From Comamonas sp. NLF-1-9 (GTDB lineage: Bacteria; Pseudomonadota; Gammaproteobacteria; Burkholderiales; Burkholderiaceae_C), in contig NZ_CP078069.1 in the NCBI RefSeq assembly GCF_019195435.1, positions 2,170,001 to 2,234,000 of the forward strand: 64,000 bases of DNA. Reading direction: 5' to 3'. The notes under the pieces were generated by a model that did not search any database, was not told the DNA's origin, and saw nothing but the letters and a program-made list of their open reading frames with translations. The position numbers and the translations under genes were made by a program. Shown in pieces: positions 8,865 to 19,800 of this stretch. Positions within the stretch are counted from its first letter, which is position 1; the number at the start of each line of letters is the position of its first letter.

Positions 8865-10991
8865 TCAAGCCTTGAGATATTCCGATTTTCCCCCGAGCCA
8901 GCGCGCAATGTGTGCGCTGGCAAGCTCAGGGTACTCGGCGAGCATGCGCGGCGCGGTATCGCGCGCCCATTGCAGCAGCGCGCCGTCGGTGGCCAGGTCG
9001 GCAAAGCGCAGCATCGCGTCGCCCGACTGACGCGCACCGAGGAATTCGCCGGGGCCGCGGATGTCCAGGTCGCGCCGCGCAATCTCGAAGCCGTCCTGGC
9101 TTTGCACCATGGCCCGGAGCCGCTCGCGCGCGCCCGGGCCCAGCCGCCCGCCTTCGCCCGTGCCGTAGAGCAGCACGCAGGCCGAGGCCGCCGCGCCGCG
9201 GCCCACGCGCCCGCGCAGCTGGTGCAGTTGCGACAGGCCAAAGCGCTCGGCGTGCTCGACCACCATCAGGCTGGCATTGGGCACGTCCACTCCGACCTCG
9301 ATCACCGTGGTGCAGACGAGCAGCGCCAGCGCGCCCGCCTGGAAGGCCTGCATCACCGCCTGCTTCTCGGGCGCCGGCATGCGCGAATGCAGCAGGCCCA
9401 CCTGCACGCCGGGCAGCTCCCCGGCCAATTCCATGTGGGTGGCGGTGGCATTGCGCAGGTCCAGTGCCTCGCTCTCTTCGATCAGCGGACAAACCCAGTA
9501 GGCCTGGCGCCCGCCCGCGACCTGATCGCGCAGCCGGGCTATGACCTCGTCGCGGCGGCTGTCGGCGATCAGCCGGGTGACGATGGGCGTGCGCCCCGGC
9601 GGCAGCTCGTCGATGGTGGAGACGTCCAGATCCGCGTAATAGCTCATCGCCAGCGTGCGCGGAATCGGCGTGGCGGTCATCATCAGCAGGTGCGGCTCGC
9701 CGCCCGCAGCGGCGCCGGGCTTTTGGCGCAGCGCCAGGCGCTGGGCCACGCCGAAGCGGTGTTGCTCGTCGATCACCACCAGGCCCAGGCGCGCGAGCTG
9801 CACCTGCTGCTGGATGACCGCGTGCGTGCCCACCACCAGCGCGGCCTGGCCGCTGGCGATCTGCGCGAGCATGGCGGCGCGCTCCTTCTTCTTCTGCCCG
9901 CCGGCGAGCCAGGCCACGGCCTGCCCGCGCGCTTCGAGCAGCGGCGCGAGCCATTGCACCAGCTTGGCAAAGTGCTGGCGCGCCAGGATCTCGGTTGGCG
10001 CCATGAGCACGCATTGCCAGCCCGCATCCATGGCCTGGCAGGCGGCCAGCGCCGCCACCACCGTCTTGCCCGCGCCCACGTCGCCCTGCAGCAGGCGGTG
10101 CATGGGCTGGGCCCGTGCCAGGTCGGCCGCAATCTCGGCGCCCACGCGCTGCTGCGCTGCGGTGAGAGCGAAGGGCAGACGCGCAAGCAGCGCCGCATGC
10201 AGACCCTGGCCAGCCTGCGGCAGCGCCAGCACCGGCGCGCGTTGGCGTGCCCGCTGGGCGCGCGCCGTGGCCTGGGAGAGCTGCTGCGCCAGCAACTCTT
10301 CGGCCTTCAGGCGCTGCCAGGCGGGGTGGCTGTGGTCTTGCAGCGTGGCCAGCGCCACGTCGGGCGTCGGGTGGTGCAAAAACAGGAGCGACTCGCGCAG
10401 TCCCCACCAGCTTTTTCTGCCATTTCCCATCTGAATTTGTGGCGGCAGCGGTGGCAGCAGCGCCTCGGGCACGGTGTCGGGCAGTTGCACCCGCGCCAGC
10501 GCCGTGGCCACTGCGCGGCGCAGATAGGCCTGGGGCAGCTGCGCGCTGGCCGGATAGACAGGGGTGAGCGCGGCGGGCAGCGGCCCTTCGGCCTTGCGAA
10601 ACGCCGGATGCACCATCTGGCGCCCCCAGAAACCGCCGCGCATTTCGCCGCGCACGCGCAGGCGCTCGCCCACGGCCAGGGTCTTGAGCTGTGAAGGGTA
10701 GAAGCTGAAAAAGCGCAGCTCGCAGCGGTCGCTGCCGTCGTCCAGCACCACCACGAGCTGGCGGCGCGGGCGCTGCTGCACCTCGCTGTGCACCACCACG
10801 CCCTCGATCTGCGCAACCTCGCCGTCGCGCGCGTTGCGTATCGCGGTGATGCGGGTTTCGTCCTCGTAGCGCAGCGGCAGATGCAGCGCCAGGTCGATGT
10901 CCCTGAGCAGTCCCAGCCGCTCCAGCGCCTGCTGCGCAGGGCTGCGCCGTACAGTTGACAATTTCGCGGAATTGCGGGGTGCCTCGCTCAC
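8865..10991 (-). CDS. recG: ATP-dependent DNA helicase RecG
   Basis: This is a 708-residue superfamily 2 translocase that remodels stalled replication forks and Holliday junctions. An N-terminal wedge/OB domain (about 60-170) is followed by the helicase core with Walker A GDVGAGKT, the DEQH box (DEQHRFG), MTATPIPRT, and the motif VI region QLRGRVGRG. It begins with GTG at 10991, close to the divergent HD-GYP gene (54 bases). Length is slightly above the E. coli protein (693). It probably leads the recG-oxyR transcript. Confidence 0.96.
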   Translation of the reverse strand: MSEAPRNSAKLSTVRRSPAQQALERLGLLRDIDLALHLPLRYEDETRITAIRNARDGEVAQIEGVVVHSEVQQRPRRQLVVVLDDGSDRCELRFFSFYPSQLKTLAVGERLRVRGEMRGGFWGRQMVHPAFRKAEGPLPAALTPVYPASAQLPQAYLRRAVATALARVQLPDTVPEALLPPLPPQIQMGNGRKSWWGLRESLLFLHHPTPDVALATLQDHSHPAWQRLKAEELLAQQLSQATARAQRARQRAPVLALPQAGQGLHAALLARLPFALTAAQQRVGAEIAADLARAQPMHRLLQGDVGAGKTVVAALAACQAMDAGWQCVLMAPTEILARQHFAKLVQWLAPLLEARGQAVAWLAGGQKKKERAAMLAQIASGQAALVVGTHAVIQQQVQLARLGLVVIDEQHRFGVAQRLALRQKPGAAAGGEPHLLMMTATPIPRTLAMSYYADLDVSTIDELPPGRTPIVTRLIADSRRDEVIARLRDQVAGGRQAYWVCPLIEESEALDLRNATATHMELAGELPGVQVGLLHSRMPAPEKQAVMQAFQAGALALLVCTTVIEVGVDVPNASLMVVEHAERFGLSQLHQLRGRVGRGAAASACVLLYGTGEGGRLGPGARERLRAMVQSQDGFEIARRDLDIRGPGEFLGARQSGDAMLRFADLATDGALLQWARDTAPRMLAEYPELASAHIARWLGGKSEYLKA

Positions 10992-11045
10992 CCAAACAGG
11001 CTACCATGGCCGCCATCCATTGCAGCCGATTCTGCCGCCCGGGGC

Positions 11046-12311
11046 ATGCTCAAGCGCATACACGTCCGCCATCTTGCCGCAGGCATGTATATCCACGAGT
11101 TTTGTGGCTCGTGGATGGAGCACCCGTTCTGGCGCACGCGCTTTCTGCTCAGGAACGCGCAAGACATCGCGCGCATCCGGGACAGCTCCATCCAGGAGGT
11201 CTGGATCGATACCGCCAAGGGCCGCGACGTGGCCCAGGCCGCCGAGCCGGTGCTGCCGGACGAGGCTGAGGCCCAGATCCAGAGCGCGCTGGCCGAGCTG
11301 CAGCCCGAGCTGCCCACCACGCCACTGCCCCAGGCCGCGCCGCTGGCCGACCTCTCCCCCACCAGCACCAGCGAGGAGCTGCAGCGTGCGCGCAGCATCT
11401 GCAATCGTGCGCGCGAGCAGGTGCTGTCGATGTTCGAGGAGGCGCGCATGGGCCAGGCGATCAACGCCCAGGGCGCGCAGGCGACGGTAGACGAGCTCGC
11501 CGGGTCGCTCGCGCGCAACCCTGGCGCGCTGATCAGTCTGGCGCGGCTGAAGACGGCCGACGAATACACCTACATGCACTCGGTGTCGGTCTGCGCGCTG
11601 ATGATGGCGCTGGCGCGCCAGCTGCAGCTCGACGAGGCCACGGTGCGCATGGCGGGCCTGGCGGGGCTGATGCACGACGTGGGCAAGGCGCGCATTCCCG
11701 ACGCCATCCTGAACAAGCCGGCGCGCCTGAGCGAAGAGGAGTTCGACATCATGCGCAGCCACCCGGCCTTCGGCCTGGAAATCCTGCGCGTGAGCAAGAT
11801 GCCGATGCAGGTGCTCGACGCCTGCCTGCACCACCACGAGAAAATGGACGGCAGCGGCTACCCGCACCGCCTGACCGGGCCCGACATCCACCTGCTGGCG
11901 CGCATGAGCGCGGTCTGCGACGTCTACGACGCCATCACCTCCAACCGCCCCTACAAGAACGGCTGGGACCCGTCGGACGCGCTCCGACGCATGGCCGAAT
12001 GGACGCGCGGGCACTTTGACAGCCGCATCTTCCAGGCCTTCGTCAAGTGCATGGGCATCTACCCCACGGGTTCGCTGGTGCGCCTCGCCTCAGGGCATCT
12101 GGCGGTGGTGCAGGAGCAATCCCCGGGCACCCTGCTGGCGCCGCGCGTCAAGGCCTTCTACAGCCTGCACAGGGGCGAGCGCATCGCGCCGCAGCTGATT
12201 GACCTGTCGCGCGCCGGCGCCGAGGACCGGATCGCCGCGCGCGAAGACCCCGCCCGGTGGGGCTTTTCCGATTTGAATACCCTCTGGTCTGGCCTGCCCC
12301 TGCCCCCCTGA
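11046..12311 (+). CDS. HD-GYP domain cyclic-di-GMP phosphodiesterase, paralogue 1
   Basis: This is a 421-residue cytoplasmic protein. An N-terminal DUF3391-like domain (about 1-130, with [13 protein letters not shown]) is followed by an HD-GYP domain (about 165-360). Metal and GYP motifs are present: HD at 210-211 in [12 protein letters not shown] at 263-265, and GYP at 271-273. In the usual HHExxDGxGYPxGL signature the last part is altered here to GYPHRL. These proteins hydrolyse c-di-GMP to pGpG or GMP. There are no membrane segments. A close paralogue follows after 34 bases, so this is a tandem duplication. Confidence 0.9.
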   Translation: MLKRIHVRHLAAGMYIHEFCGSWMEHPFWRTRFLLRNAQDIARIRDSSIQEVWIDTAKGRDVAQAAEPVLPDEAEAQIQSALAELQPELPTTPLPQAAPLADLSPTSTSEELQRARSICNRAREQVLSMFEEARMGQAINAQGAQATVDELAGSLARNPGALISLARLKTADEYTYMHSVSVCALMMALARQLQLDEATVRMAGLAGLMHDVGKARIPDAILNKPARLSEEEFDIMRSHPAFGLEILRVSKMPMQVLDACLHHHEKMDGSGYPHRLTGPDIHLLARMSAVCDVYDAITSNRPYKNGWDPSDALRRMAEWTRGHFDSRIFQAFVKCMGIYPTGSLVRLASGHLAVVQEQSPGTLLAPRVKAFYSLHRGERIAPQLIDLSRAGAEDRIAAREDPARWGFSDLNTLWSGLPLPP

Positions 12312-12345
12312 ACACCGCGGTGCCCAAGCACCATTTTTTCGCCCA

Positions 12346-13590
12346 ATGCTCAAGCGTATTTCCGTTGATGACCTCGCCCTCGGCATGTTCGTGCACGAGT
12401 TCTGCGGCTCCTGGATGGACCATCCGTTCTGGCGCGCACGCTTTGTGCTGGACAGCGCGCGCGACCTGGAGCGCATCCGCGCCACGCCCATCCGCGAAGT
12501 GATCATCGACACCGCCCGCGGCAAGGACGTGCAGCGCGCGCCCGCCGACACCGCTGGCAGCGCGCCGGCTACCGCCTCCGTCCCCGAGTCCGCCCCCGAG
12601 CCGCCGCCCGAATCCGGCGCAGCGCAGCGCAGCCCCGCCAGCATGCAGGACGAAATGCGCCGCGCCGCGCTGATCTGCAACAAGGCACGCCAGGCGGTGG
12701 TATCCATGTTCAGCGAGGTGCGCCTGGGCAAGGCGCCCGACACCGTGCTGGCCAGCGGCCTGGTGCAGGAGATTTCCGATTCGGTGATGCGCAACCCCGG
12801 CGCGCTGATCAGCCTGGCGCGGCTGAAGACGGCCGACGACTACACCTACATGCATTCGGTCGCGGTGTGCGCGCTGATGGTGGCGCTGGGCCGCCAGCTC
12901 GGCCTGGACGAAGCCCAGCTGCGCACCGCCGGCATGGCCGGCCTGCTGCACGACCTGGGCAAGGCGATGATGGACCAGAGCGTGCTGAACAAGCCGGGCA
13001 AGCTCACCGACGCGGAGTTCGAGCACATCAAGACCCATCCGCACGAAGGCTGGAAGCTGCTGCACCAGGCGGGCAGCGTGGACGCGGCGGTGCTGGACGT
13101 GGTGCGCCACCACCACGAGCGCATGGACGGGCGCGGCTACCCCGACGGCCTCAGCGGCGAGCGCTTTTCACTGCTCGCGCGCATGGGGGCGATTTGCGAC
13201 GTCTACGACGCCATCACCTCCAATCGCCCCTACAAGCGCGGCTGGGACCCGGCCGAATCGATACGCCGCATGGCCGAATGGACCAAGGGGCATCTGGACC
13301 CGGTGGTGTTCCAGGCCTTCGTCAAGAGCCTGGGCATCTACCCGACCGGATCGCTGGTGCGGCTGAACTCGGGCCGCCTGGCGGTGGTGCTGGAGCAATC
13401 GCGCGAGACCCTGGTCGCGCCAGTGGTCAAGGCCTTTTATTCGACCAAGTCCGGGTTGCGCATCACGCCCGAGCTCATCCACTTGGCCGCGCCGGGCTGC
13501 CGCGACGGCATCGCCGGGCGCGAAGAGCCCTCGAAATGGAATTTCCCCGACCTGGACGAACTCTGGACCGAAGCCGAAGTGGCCGCCTGA
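12346..13590 (+). CDS. HD-GYP domain cyclic-di-GMP phosphodiesterase, paralogue 2
   Basis: This 414-residue protein is collinear with the preceding gene, with the same DUF3391 start ([13 protein letters not shown]), a variable Pro/Ala-rich linker near residues 65-100, and an HD-GYP domain. Its GYP motif is canonical ([15 protein letters not shown]), but after HDLGK it reads AMMDQSVL where most members and paralogue 1 have a xxIPxxIL pattern. The two proteins therefore look complementary: each deviates at a different motif. Both end with a similar C-terminal extension after the HD-GYP core (motif SNRPYK onward), ending in NFPDLDELW here. Confidence 0.9.
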   Translation: MLKRISVDDLALGMFVHEFCGSWMDHPFWRARFVLDSARDLERIRATPIREVIIDTARGKDVQRAPADTAGSAPATASVPESAPEPPPESGAAQRSPASMQDEMRRAALICNKARQAVVSMFSEVRLGKAPDTVLASGLVQEISDSVMRNPGALISLARLKTADDYTYMHSVAVCALMVALGRQLGLDEAQLRTAGMAGLLHDLGKAMMDQSVLNKPGKLTDAEFEHIKTHPHEGWKLLHQAGSVDAAVLDVVRHHHERMDGRGYPDGLSGERFSLLARMGAICDVYDAITSNRPYKRGWDPAESIRRMAEWTKGHLDPVVFQAFVKSLGIYPTGSLVRLNSGRLAVVLEQSRETLVAPVVKAFYSTKSGLRITPELIHLAAPGCRDGIAGREEPSKWNFPDLDELWTEAEVAA

Positions 13591-13659
13591 GCGCGCGACA
13601 ATCGGCCTCTTGCACACAGACCCGGCGTGGCCTCTTGCGCGTGAGCCACGCAACCCCCG

Positions 13660-14754
13660 ATGACGCTTCCCGCGGACCACGCCTACACGCTGGGCGATTT
13701 CGACTTCGCCCTGCCCCCCGAACTGATCGCCCAGCATCCCGCGCCCGAGCGCAGCGGCTCGCGCCTGCTGGACGCTTGCAGCTGGCCGCCGGGCGAGCGC
13801 ATCTTCAGACAGTTGCCGGCGCTGCTGGCGCCCGGCGACCTGATGGTGTTCAACGACACCCAGGTGGTGAAGGCGCGCCTGTTCGGCGAAAAGAGCACCG
13901 GCGGCCACGTGGAGCTGTTGATCGAGCGCGTGCTGGCCGATGGCGAAGTCCTCGCCCACATGAAGGTCAGCAAGAAGCCCGCGCCGGGCGCGACGCTGCA
14001 CTTTGCCGGCGGCGCGGCGCAGGGCGGCTTTGACGCGGTGCTGCTTGCGCGCTGGCCCGACGCCCATGGGCCACTGTTTCGGCTGCGCCTGCATGGCGGC
14101 GCCGGCGAAACGCCCTGGGAGCTGATGCGCCGGCACGGCCATCTGCCGCTGCCGCCCTACATCCGGCGTGAGCAAGCGGGCGGCCACGACCGCTACGAAG
14201 CCGAGGACAACGAGCGCTACCAGACCATCTTCGCGCACACGCCCGGGGCCGTGGCCGCGCCCACGGCCGCGCTGCATTTCGACCAGGGTGTGCTCGCCGC
14301 CCTGGCCGAGCGCGGCGTGCAGCACGCGCAGGTGACGCTGCATGTGGGCGCGGGCACCTTCCAGCCGGTCAAGAGCGAGAACATTGCCGAGCACCACATG
14401 CACAGCGAGTGGTATTGCATTCCACCGGAAACGCTCGCCGCCATTGCCGCCTGCCGTGCGCGCGGCGCCCGGGTGCTGGCCATTGGCACGACCACGGTGC
14501 GCACGCTCGAATCCTGGGCGCGCACGGGCCTGAGCAGCGCCGACACCGACATCTTCATCACGCCCGGCTTCGACTTTCGCGTGGTCGACCTGCTGGTGAC
14601 CAATTTTCACCTGCCCAGAAGCACGCTGATGATGCTGGTGAGCGCCTTCGCCGGCTACGAGCACGTGATGCGCCTGTACCGCCATGCGGTCGCGCAGCGC
14701 TACCGCTTCTTCAGCTACGGCGACGCGATGCTGCTGCAGCGCGCGGCGCGTTGA
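13660..14754 (+). CDS. queA: tRNA S-adenosylmethionine ribosyltransferase-isomerase
   Basis: QueA transfers and isomerises the ribose of SAM onto preQ1 at tRNA position 34, making epoxyqueuosine. The 364-residue protein shows the family start ([24 protein letters not shown]), [16 protein letters not shown], the [11 protein letters not shown] segment and the C-terminal [18 protein letters not shown]. Its TGA (14752-14754) directly abuts the stop of the convergent diguanylate cyclase gene at 14755, leaving no intergenic base. queA near recG is a common order in this group; here the HD-GYP pair lies between them. Confidence 0.96.
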   Translation: MTLPADHAYTLGDFDFALPPELIAQHPAPERSGSRLLDACSWPPGERIFRQLPALLAPGDLMVFNDTQVVKARLFGEKSTGGHVELLIERVLADGEVLAHMKVSKKPAPGATLHFAGGAAQGGFDAVLLARWPDAHGPLFRLRLHGGAGETPWELMRRHGHLPLPPYIRREQAGGHDRYEAEDNERYQTIFAHTPGAVAAPTAALHFDQGVLAALAERGVQHAQVTLHVGAGTFQPVKSENIAEHHMHSEWYCIPPETLAAIAACRARGARVLAIGTTTVRTLESWARTGLSSADTDIFITPGFDFRVVDLLVTNFHLPRSTLMMLVSAFAGYEHVMRLYRHAVAQRYRFFSYGDAMLLQRAAR

Positions 14755-17700
14755 TCACTCGTTCGCCGCCACCTGGTTGCGCCCGCGCTGCTTGGCCAGG
14801 TACAGCGCCCGGTCGGCCAGCGCCACCAGGCGCTGCGCGTCGCCCAGCTCATCGGGCACCAGCGCGGCCACACCTATGCTGACGGTGACCACGCCGGCGA
14901 CGTTCGAGCCCTCGTGCACCACCGCCAGGTCTTGCACCGCCTGGCGCAGCGCCTCGGCCTTGCGCAGGCCGCCGTCCAGGTCGCACATCGGCAGCACGCA
15001 CAAAAACTCCTCGCCGCCGTAGCGCCCCACCAGGTCGTGCGCGCGGCTCAGGCCGGCACGCAGCGCCCCGGCCACCGCCACCAGGCATTCGTCGCCCTCC
15101 TGGTGGCCATAGAGATCATTGAAGGCCTTGAACAAGTCGATGTCTATCATCAGCAGCGCCAGCGACTGGGCCCCGCGCTGGCAGCGTCCCCATTCGGCCT
15201 TGAGCGTGAGGTCGAGCTGGCGCCGGTTGGCCACGCCGGTGAGGGCGTCGATATAAGCCATTTCGCGCAGCATCTCGCTGTGCGCGTGCTGCTCGGTCCG
15301 ATCGACGAAGGCCAGCAGATAGTGCTCGCCAAAGGCCATGCCGCTCACCGACATGATGCGCTGGCCCGAGCTGCGCGTCCACATGCGCGCGTCCCCGGGC
15401 AGAATGCGCCCGCCGTGCTGCGGCGCGTTGGCCTTGGCGTCGTTCCACTGCTGCCACATCTGCGCGCGGTAGTCCTCGTCCGGATAGACCTCGTGCCACC
15501 AGCGCTCGCGCGTGATGACCTCGTCGGGGCCGTAGCCAAAGTACTGCTCGAAGGCGCGGTTGCGGTAATAGAACAAGCCGTCCTGGTCGACCATGCACAA
15601 GGCCACGGGCATCTCGCGCATCAAGTGGTCCAGCAGCTGCTGCGCCTCCTGCAGGCGAGTGGCCTGGGCGCGCGCTTCGGTTACGTCCTGCGCATAGCCG
15701 TGCCACTGCACTGCGCCGCCCGGCAGGCGCTGGGGCCGGGCCTGGGCGCGCACCCAGCGCTGCGGCTGGCCAGGCAGCTTGACCCGGTAGTCGTGGCTCC
15801 ACAGCGTCAGGTCGCGCGCGCAAGCGGCGAGCTTTTGCATGCCGCTGTCGAAGTCGGCCCGCTCGAAGCGCTCGAACACCGACTGCGCGTCGCTGCACAT
15901 CTGCTCGGGGGTGACGCCGTACAGCGCGATAGCGCCCTTGCTCGCGTAGGTGAAGTACGTGCGCCCATCGGGCTCCAGGCGCGACTGGTAGAGCAGCCCG
16001 GGCACGTTCTCGACCAGCATGTCCAGGCGCTCGCGCAGCGCGTGCTCGGCCGTCGTATCCCAGAGGTAGCCGCTCCACAGCGTGGCGCCATCGTCCGCGC
16101 GCCGCGGCTGCGACATGCCGCTGACCCAGCGCACCGCGCCGCCGGGCAGGACCACGCGATAGGAATGGCGCCAGGCGGTGAGGTTTTGCACCGACACCAG
16201 CAGGCTGCGCAGCAGCGGCGCCACATCCTGCGGATGCACGCGCTTGAGCAGGTGGCCGGCGCTTTGCCTGAGCTGCTCGGGCGTCAACTCCAGCAACTCG
16301 CGGATCTTGTCCGTGCAGAACGGAAAGCTGTCGCGTCCGCTCGGGTCGCGGCGGTACTCGAACAGCGCACCGGGCACGCCGGCACTCAGGCGCTCCAGCC
16401 GGGTTTCCAGCGCGCGCCGCTGGCTGATGTCGCTCTGTACCCCGGCCACGCGCAGCGGCCGGCCGCTGTCTTCGCGCTCCACCACGCGCCCGCGCACCTC
16501 CACCCACTGGTAGCTGCCGTCCTTGCGGCGCATGCGGTGCACGCTCTCGAAAAACACTTCCTCGCGCTGGGCTACGAACTGGCGCAGGCGCTGCAGCAGG
16601 TCCGCGCGGTCGTCGGGATGCAGCAGGCTCTCCCAGGCATGCCAGCTGCTGCCGAATTCGTCTTCGCCGTAGCCCAGCATGGTCTGCACCGCGGGCGAGT
16701 AGTACATCCGCCGCGTGCGCTGGTCCCAGTCCCAGATGCCCATGTGCGTGGCGTGCAGCACCGCACTCCAGCGTGCCTGCAGGCTCTGCAGCTCCTGCTT
16801 CTCGTCCCGGCGCTGCGCCTGGCGCGAGCGTCGGCGCCGGCGCACCCAGACGAGGCCGCCGAGCGCGGCCAGGGTGCCGAGCAGATACAACAGCGCGAGC
16901 GCCCGGGCCAGCGCATGCCAGTTGTCCATGATGGCGCGCGTGCTGCGTGCCACGCTCAGCGTGAGCGGCCGGTCGGTGACCACGCCGGGCAGGCTAAGGC
17001 TTTGCACTGCCGCGACCAGTTCGGGCGACTGCCCGTGGACGGCCACCTGCTGCACGCTGGCCGGCACCCCCAGCGCCCGATGGCGCATGAGCGCCATGCC
17101 CTGGGCCGTGGGGTCCAGGGCCGCGCCCGCTCCGTCGTCACCCAGCGGGATGAGCATGGCCTGCTCGCCGTAGATGAGTTGCGCCACCGCGTCCGGCGCC
17201 ATCCGGACGTCTGCAAAGCTGCGCTTGAGCAGCGACAGGTCGAGCGCCGCCGACACGACGCCGAGCAACTGTGCCTCGGGGGAAACAATGGCGCGCGAGA
17301 GCATCAACGCGCCGCCCGTGAGACCTTGCCTGTGCGGCGGACCGAGGTAAAGCGTGCGCGCGGACGGCGCGCGGCGAAGCGGCTCAAAGAAGGGCTCGCC
17401 GTCGCGGCGCGTGCCGATGAGCGCGCCGTCGCTCGCCGCAAGCACCACGCCCTGCCCGTCGAGCACCGCCATGAGGCCGCCGGCAAGTCGCGCCTGCGCC
17501 TGCACCTGGCGCAGCAGCCAGCCGCTGCCTGTGGCCGCTTCCTCGCGCGTGTGCTCGGGCGCATCGGCCAGTACCGCGAGCATGCCGTCGAGTGTCACGA
17601 TCTGCTGCGCCAGCAGCGAGGACAACACCCGCGCCTGCTGCGCCAGCAGCGCGCCCTCGCGCTCTTGCACCCGCCCCTGGGCCAGCCAGAGCACGCCGGC

Positions 17701-17790
17701 CAGCAACAGGCCTACCAGCAGCCAGACCAGAGCCAGCCAGCGCAGCTCACCCGCCGAGGGATTCAGCGCATGGGCGCCAGCATCCGCCAT
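14755..17790 (-). CDS. Membrane-anchored multi-PAS diguanylate cyclase
   Basis: This is a 1011-residue sensor. TM1 (about 17-38) and TM2 (about 297-317) bracket a periplasmic sensor region of about 250 residues of the Cache type. Then come about four PAS/PAC units (roughly 345-465, 470-595, 600-720, 735-850) and a C-terminal GGDEF domain with an intact active site (GGEEF) and an upstream RAHD inhibitory-site motif, so active and product-inhibited c-di-GMP synthesis is expected. The ATG at 17790 is used; a TTG at 17853, two bases after the trpC stop, is an alternative. It lies downstream of trpC on the same strand, probably by accident of order. Confidence 0.9.
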   Translation of the reverse strand: MADAGAHALNPSAGELRWLALVWLLVGLLLAGVLWLAQGRVQEREGALLAQQARVLSSLLAQQIVTLDGMLAVLADAPEHTREEAATGSGWLLRQVQAQARLAGGLMAVLDGQGVVLAASDGALIGTRRDGEPFFEPLRRAPSARTLYLGPPHRQGLTGGALMLSRAIVSPEAQLLGVVSAALDLSLLKRSFADVRMAPDAVAQLIYGEQAMLIPLGDDGAGAALDPTAQGMALMRHRALGVPASVQQVAVHGQSPELVAAVQSLSLPGVVTDRPLTLSVARSTRAIMDNWHALARALALLYLLGTLAALGGLVWVRRRRRSRQAQRRDEKQELQSLQARWSAVLHATHMGIWDWDQRTRRMYYSPAVQTMLGYGEDEFGSSWHAWESLLHPDDRADLLQRLRQFVAQREEVFFESVHRMRRKDGSYQWVEVRGRVVEREDSGRPLRVAGVQSDISQRRALETRLERLSAGVPGALFEYRRDPSGRDSFPFCTDKIRELLELTPEQLRQSAGHLLKRVHPQDVAPLLRSLLVSVQNLTAWRHSYRVVLPGGAVRWVSGMSQPRRADDGATLWSGYLWDTTAEHALRERLDMLVENVPGLLYQSRLEPDGRTYFTYASKGAIALYGVTPEQMCSDAQSVFERFERADFDSGMQKLAACARDLTLWSHDYRVKLPGQPQRWVRAQARPQRLPGGAVQWHGYAQDVTEARAQATRLQEAQQLLDHLMREMPVALCMVDQDGLFYYRNRAFEQYFGYGPDEVITRERWWHEVYPDEDYRAQMWQQWNDAKANAPQHGGRILPGDARMWTRSSGQRIMSVSGMAFGEHYLLAFVDRTEQHAHSEMLREMAYIDALTGVANRRQLDLTLKAEWGRCQRGAQSLALLMIDIDLFKAFNDLYGHQEGDECLVAVAGALRAGLSRAHDLVGRYGGEEFLCVLPMCDLDGGLRKAEALRQAVQDLAVVHEGSNVAGVVTVSIGVAALVPDELGDAQRLVALADRALYLAKQRGRNQVAANE

Positions 17791-17854
17791 GGCCGGCACA
17801 GGGGCAAAACGAGGGAGAGCATGATCGGTCCGATGAAACGTAACCGATTGCAAT

Positions 17855-18664
17855 TTACCCGAACAATTGCCCCAATGCCAGCCCCGGATCGGCCGCGCGC
17901 ATCAGCGTTTCCCCTATGAGAAAGGCGCCAATGCCGGCTTCGCGCAGGGTTCGCACGTCCTGGCGCGTGGCGATGCCCGATTCGGCCACCAGCAGCCGGT
18001 CGGGCGGCACCTCGGCGCGCAGGCGCAGCGTGGTCTGCAGGCTGACCTCGAAGCTGCGCAGATTGCGGTTGTTGATGCCTATGAGCGGCGTCTTCAGGCG
18101 CAGCGCGCGTTCGAGCTCGGGCGCGTCGTGCACCTCCACCAGCACCGCCATGCCCAGCTCGTGCGCCAGCGCCTCCATGTCGGCCATCGGGCCGTCGTCC
18201 AGGCAGGCGGCGATCAGGAGGATGCAGTCCGCGCCCATGGCGCGCGCCTCGTGGATCTGCCAAGGGTCGATCATGAAGTCCTTGCGCAGCACCGGCAGCA
18301 CGCAGGCGGCGCGCGCCTGCTGCAAATATTCGGGCGCGCCTTGGAAGTAGTGCGCGTCGGTCAGCACCGACAGGCAGGCCGCCGCCAGCGCGCCGTCGCC
18401 GCGGGCGTAGCTGCGCGCAAGCTCTGCGGGCGCAAAGTCGGCCCGGATCACGCCCTGGCTGGGGCTGGCCTTCTTGATCTCGGCGATCACCGCGGGCTGG
18501 CCAGCAGCGATGCGCGCGCGCAGGCTGCCCACGAAGTCGCGCACCGGCGCGCCGGCCTGGGCCTGGGCGCGCAGGGCGGATAGAGGCCTGCGCGCCTTGG
18601 CGGCGGCGACCTCCTCGGCCTTGGTCGCGCAGATGGCCTGCAGGATGTCGGGCACCGCGCTCAT
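17855..18664 (-). CDS. trpC: Indole-3-glycerol-phosphate synthase
   Basis: This enzyme converts CdRP to indole-3-glycerol phosphate in tryptophan synthesis. It is a stand-alone 269-residue TIM barrel, not fused to TrpF. Family motifs visible include [47 protein letters not shown] and LLVAESGI. The start ATG overlaps the trpD stop by 4 bases (ATGA), so translation is coupled. It is the last gene of the leftward trpE-G-D-C set; trpF, trpB and trpA are not in the window. Confidence 0.96.
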   Translation of the reverse strand: MSAVPDILQAICATKAEEVAAAKARRPLSALRAQAQAGAPVRDFVGSLRARIAAGQPAVIAEIKKASPSQGVIRADFAPAELARSYARGDGALAAACLSVLTDAHYFQGAPEYLQQARAACVLPVLRKDFMIDPWQIHEARAMGADCILLIAACLDDGPMADMEALAHELGMAVLVEVHDAPELERALRLKTPLIGINNRNLRSFEVSLQTTLRLRAEVPPDRLLVAESGIATRQDVRTLREAGIGAFLIGETLMRAADPGLALGQLFG

Positions 18665-19695
18665 GCCTTGCAGCTCTGGGTGAAGGCGACGAAGGCGTCA
18701 AGCCGGGCGCGCGCGGCGCCGCTGGCCACCACCTGCTGCGCGCGGCGCAAGCCGTCGGCAATGCTCTGCGCCACGCCGGCGGCGTAGAGCGCGGCGCCCG
18801 CGTTCAGGCAGACCACGTCGTGCGCCGGGCCTTCCTCGCCCTGCAGCACGCCCATCAGCATGGCCCGCGATTCCTCTGGCGTCTCTACCTTGAGCGCGCG
18901 CGTGCCGGCCATGCGCAGGCCGAAATCCTCGGGGTGGATTTCGTATTCGCGCACCACGCCGTCCCTGAGCTCGCCCACGCGCGTGCCCGCGCCCAGGCTG
19001 ATCTCGTCCAGGCCGTCGCGCCCGTAGACCACCAGCGCGTGCTCGGCGCCCAGGCGCTGCAGCGCGCGCACCTGGATGCCCACGAGGTCTTCGTGAAACA
19101 CCCCCATCAGGATGTTGGGCGCGCCCGCCGGGTTGGTCAGCGGTCCCAGGATGTTGAACAGCGTGCGCACGCCCATCTCGCGGCGCACCGGCGCGACGTT
19201 CTTCATCGCCGGATGGTGGTTGGGCGCGAACATGAAGCCAATGCCGACCTCGGCCACCGAGCGCGCGATCTGCTCGGGCGTGAGCTGGATGTTCACGCCC
19301 AGTTGTTCCATCACGTCGGCGCTGCCCGACTTGCTGGAGACGCTGCGCCCGCCGTGCTTGCTCACCCGCGCGCCGGCGGCGGCGACGACGAAGGTGGCGC
19401 AGGTGGAGATGTTGAAAGTGCCGGCGCCGTCGCCCCCGGTGCCGACGATGTCCACCAAGTGCGCGGTATCGGCCACCTGCACCTTGGTGGAGAACTCGCG
19501 CATCACCTCGGCCGCGGCGGTGATCTCGCCTATGGTTTCCTTCTTCACGCGCAGGCCGGTGACGATGGCCGCGGTCATCACCGGCGAGAGCTCGCCGCGC
19601 ATGATCATGCGCATCAGGTGCAGCATCTCGTCATGGAAGATTTCGCGGTGTTCGATGGTGCGCTGCAGCGCCTCCTGCGGGGTGATGGGGGTCAT
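18661..19695 (-). CDS. trpD: Anthranilate phosphoribosyltransferase
   Basis: This enzyme adds phosphoribose from PRPP to anthranilate. It is 344 residues, the usual size. The PRPP-binding [14 protein letters not shown] and the [16 protein letters not shown] segment are plain; the second usually reads KHGNR in many species and KHGGR in several betaproteobacteria. A GGAGCATCC ribosome-binding stretch precedes the ATG. A dispersed repeat copy (19709-19762) lies between trpG and this start, so the transcript passes through a hairpin-forming repeat. Confidence 0.96.
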   Translation of the reverse strand: MTPITPQEALQRTIEHREIFHDEMLHLMRMIMRGELSPVMTAAIVTGLRVKKETIGEITAAAEVMREFSTKVQVADTAHLVDIVGTGGDGAGTFNISTCATFVVAAAGARVSKHGGRSVSSKSGSADVMEQLGVNIQLTPEQIARSVAEVGIGFMFAPNHHPAMKNVAPVRREMGVRTLFNILGPLTNPAGAPNILMGVFHEDLVGIQVRALQRLGAEHALVVYGRDGLDEISLGAGTRVGELRDGVVREYEIHPEDFGLRMAGTRALKVETPEESRAMLMGVLQGEEGPAHDVVCLNAGAALYAAGVAQSIADGLRRAQQVVASGAARARLDAFVAFTQSCKA

Positions 19696-19708
19696 GGATG
19701 CTCCGTTT

Positions 19709-19762
19709 ATAATAGCTGTTAGCGCTTTACTGGCAAGCGTTACAATGCAATTTGACTCAAAT
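19709..19762 (+). repeat. Dispersed AT-rich repeat, copy 2 (trpG-trpD gap)
   Basis: One of the best copies. It carries the core ATAGCTGTTAGCGCTTTA, then GGCAAGCG, making an imperfect AGCGCTT/AAGCG inverted repeat, and ends AATTTGACTC. It contrasts sharply in base composition with the GC-rich trp genes on both sides and fills about half the gap between them. Confidence 0.75.
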
Positions 19763-19800
19763 TCTCGCTCTTGCAGCCCACGCCGCGAAGTGCAAGCCGC

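Noticed and set aside
7213..8868. Apparent 551-residue Dps fusion with a long N-terminus
   Set aside because: The N-terminal part is an out-of-frame reading of oxyR; a strong AAGGAG plus ATG at 7737 starts a normal-size Dps.
14914..17919. An open reading frame of about 1000 codons antisense to the diguanylate cyclase
   Set aside because: It is His/Arg/Gln-rich with no domains; such mirrors arise from GC-biased third positions of the real gene, which has clear PAS and GGDEF motifs.
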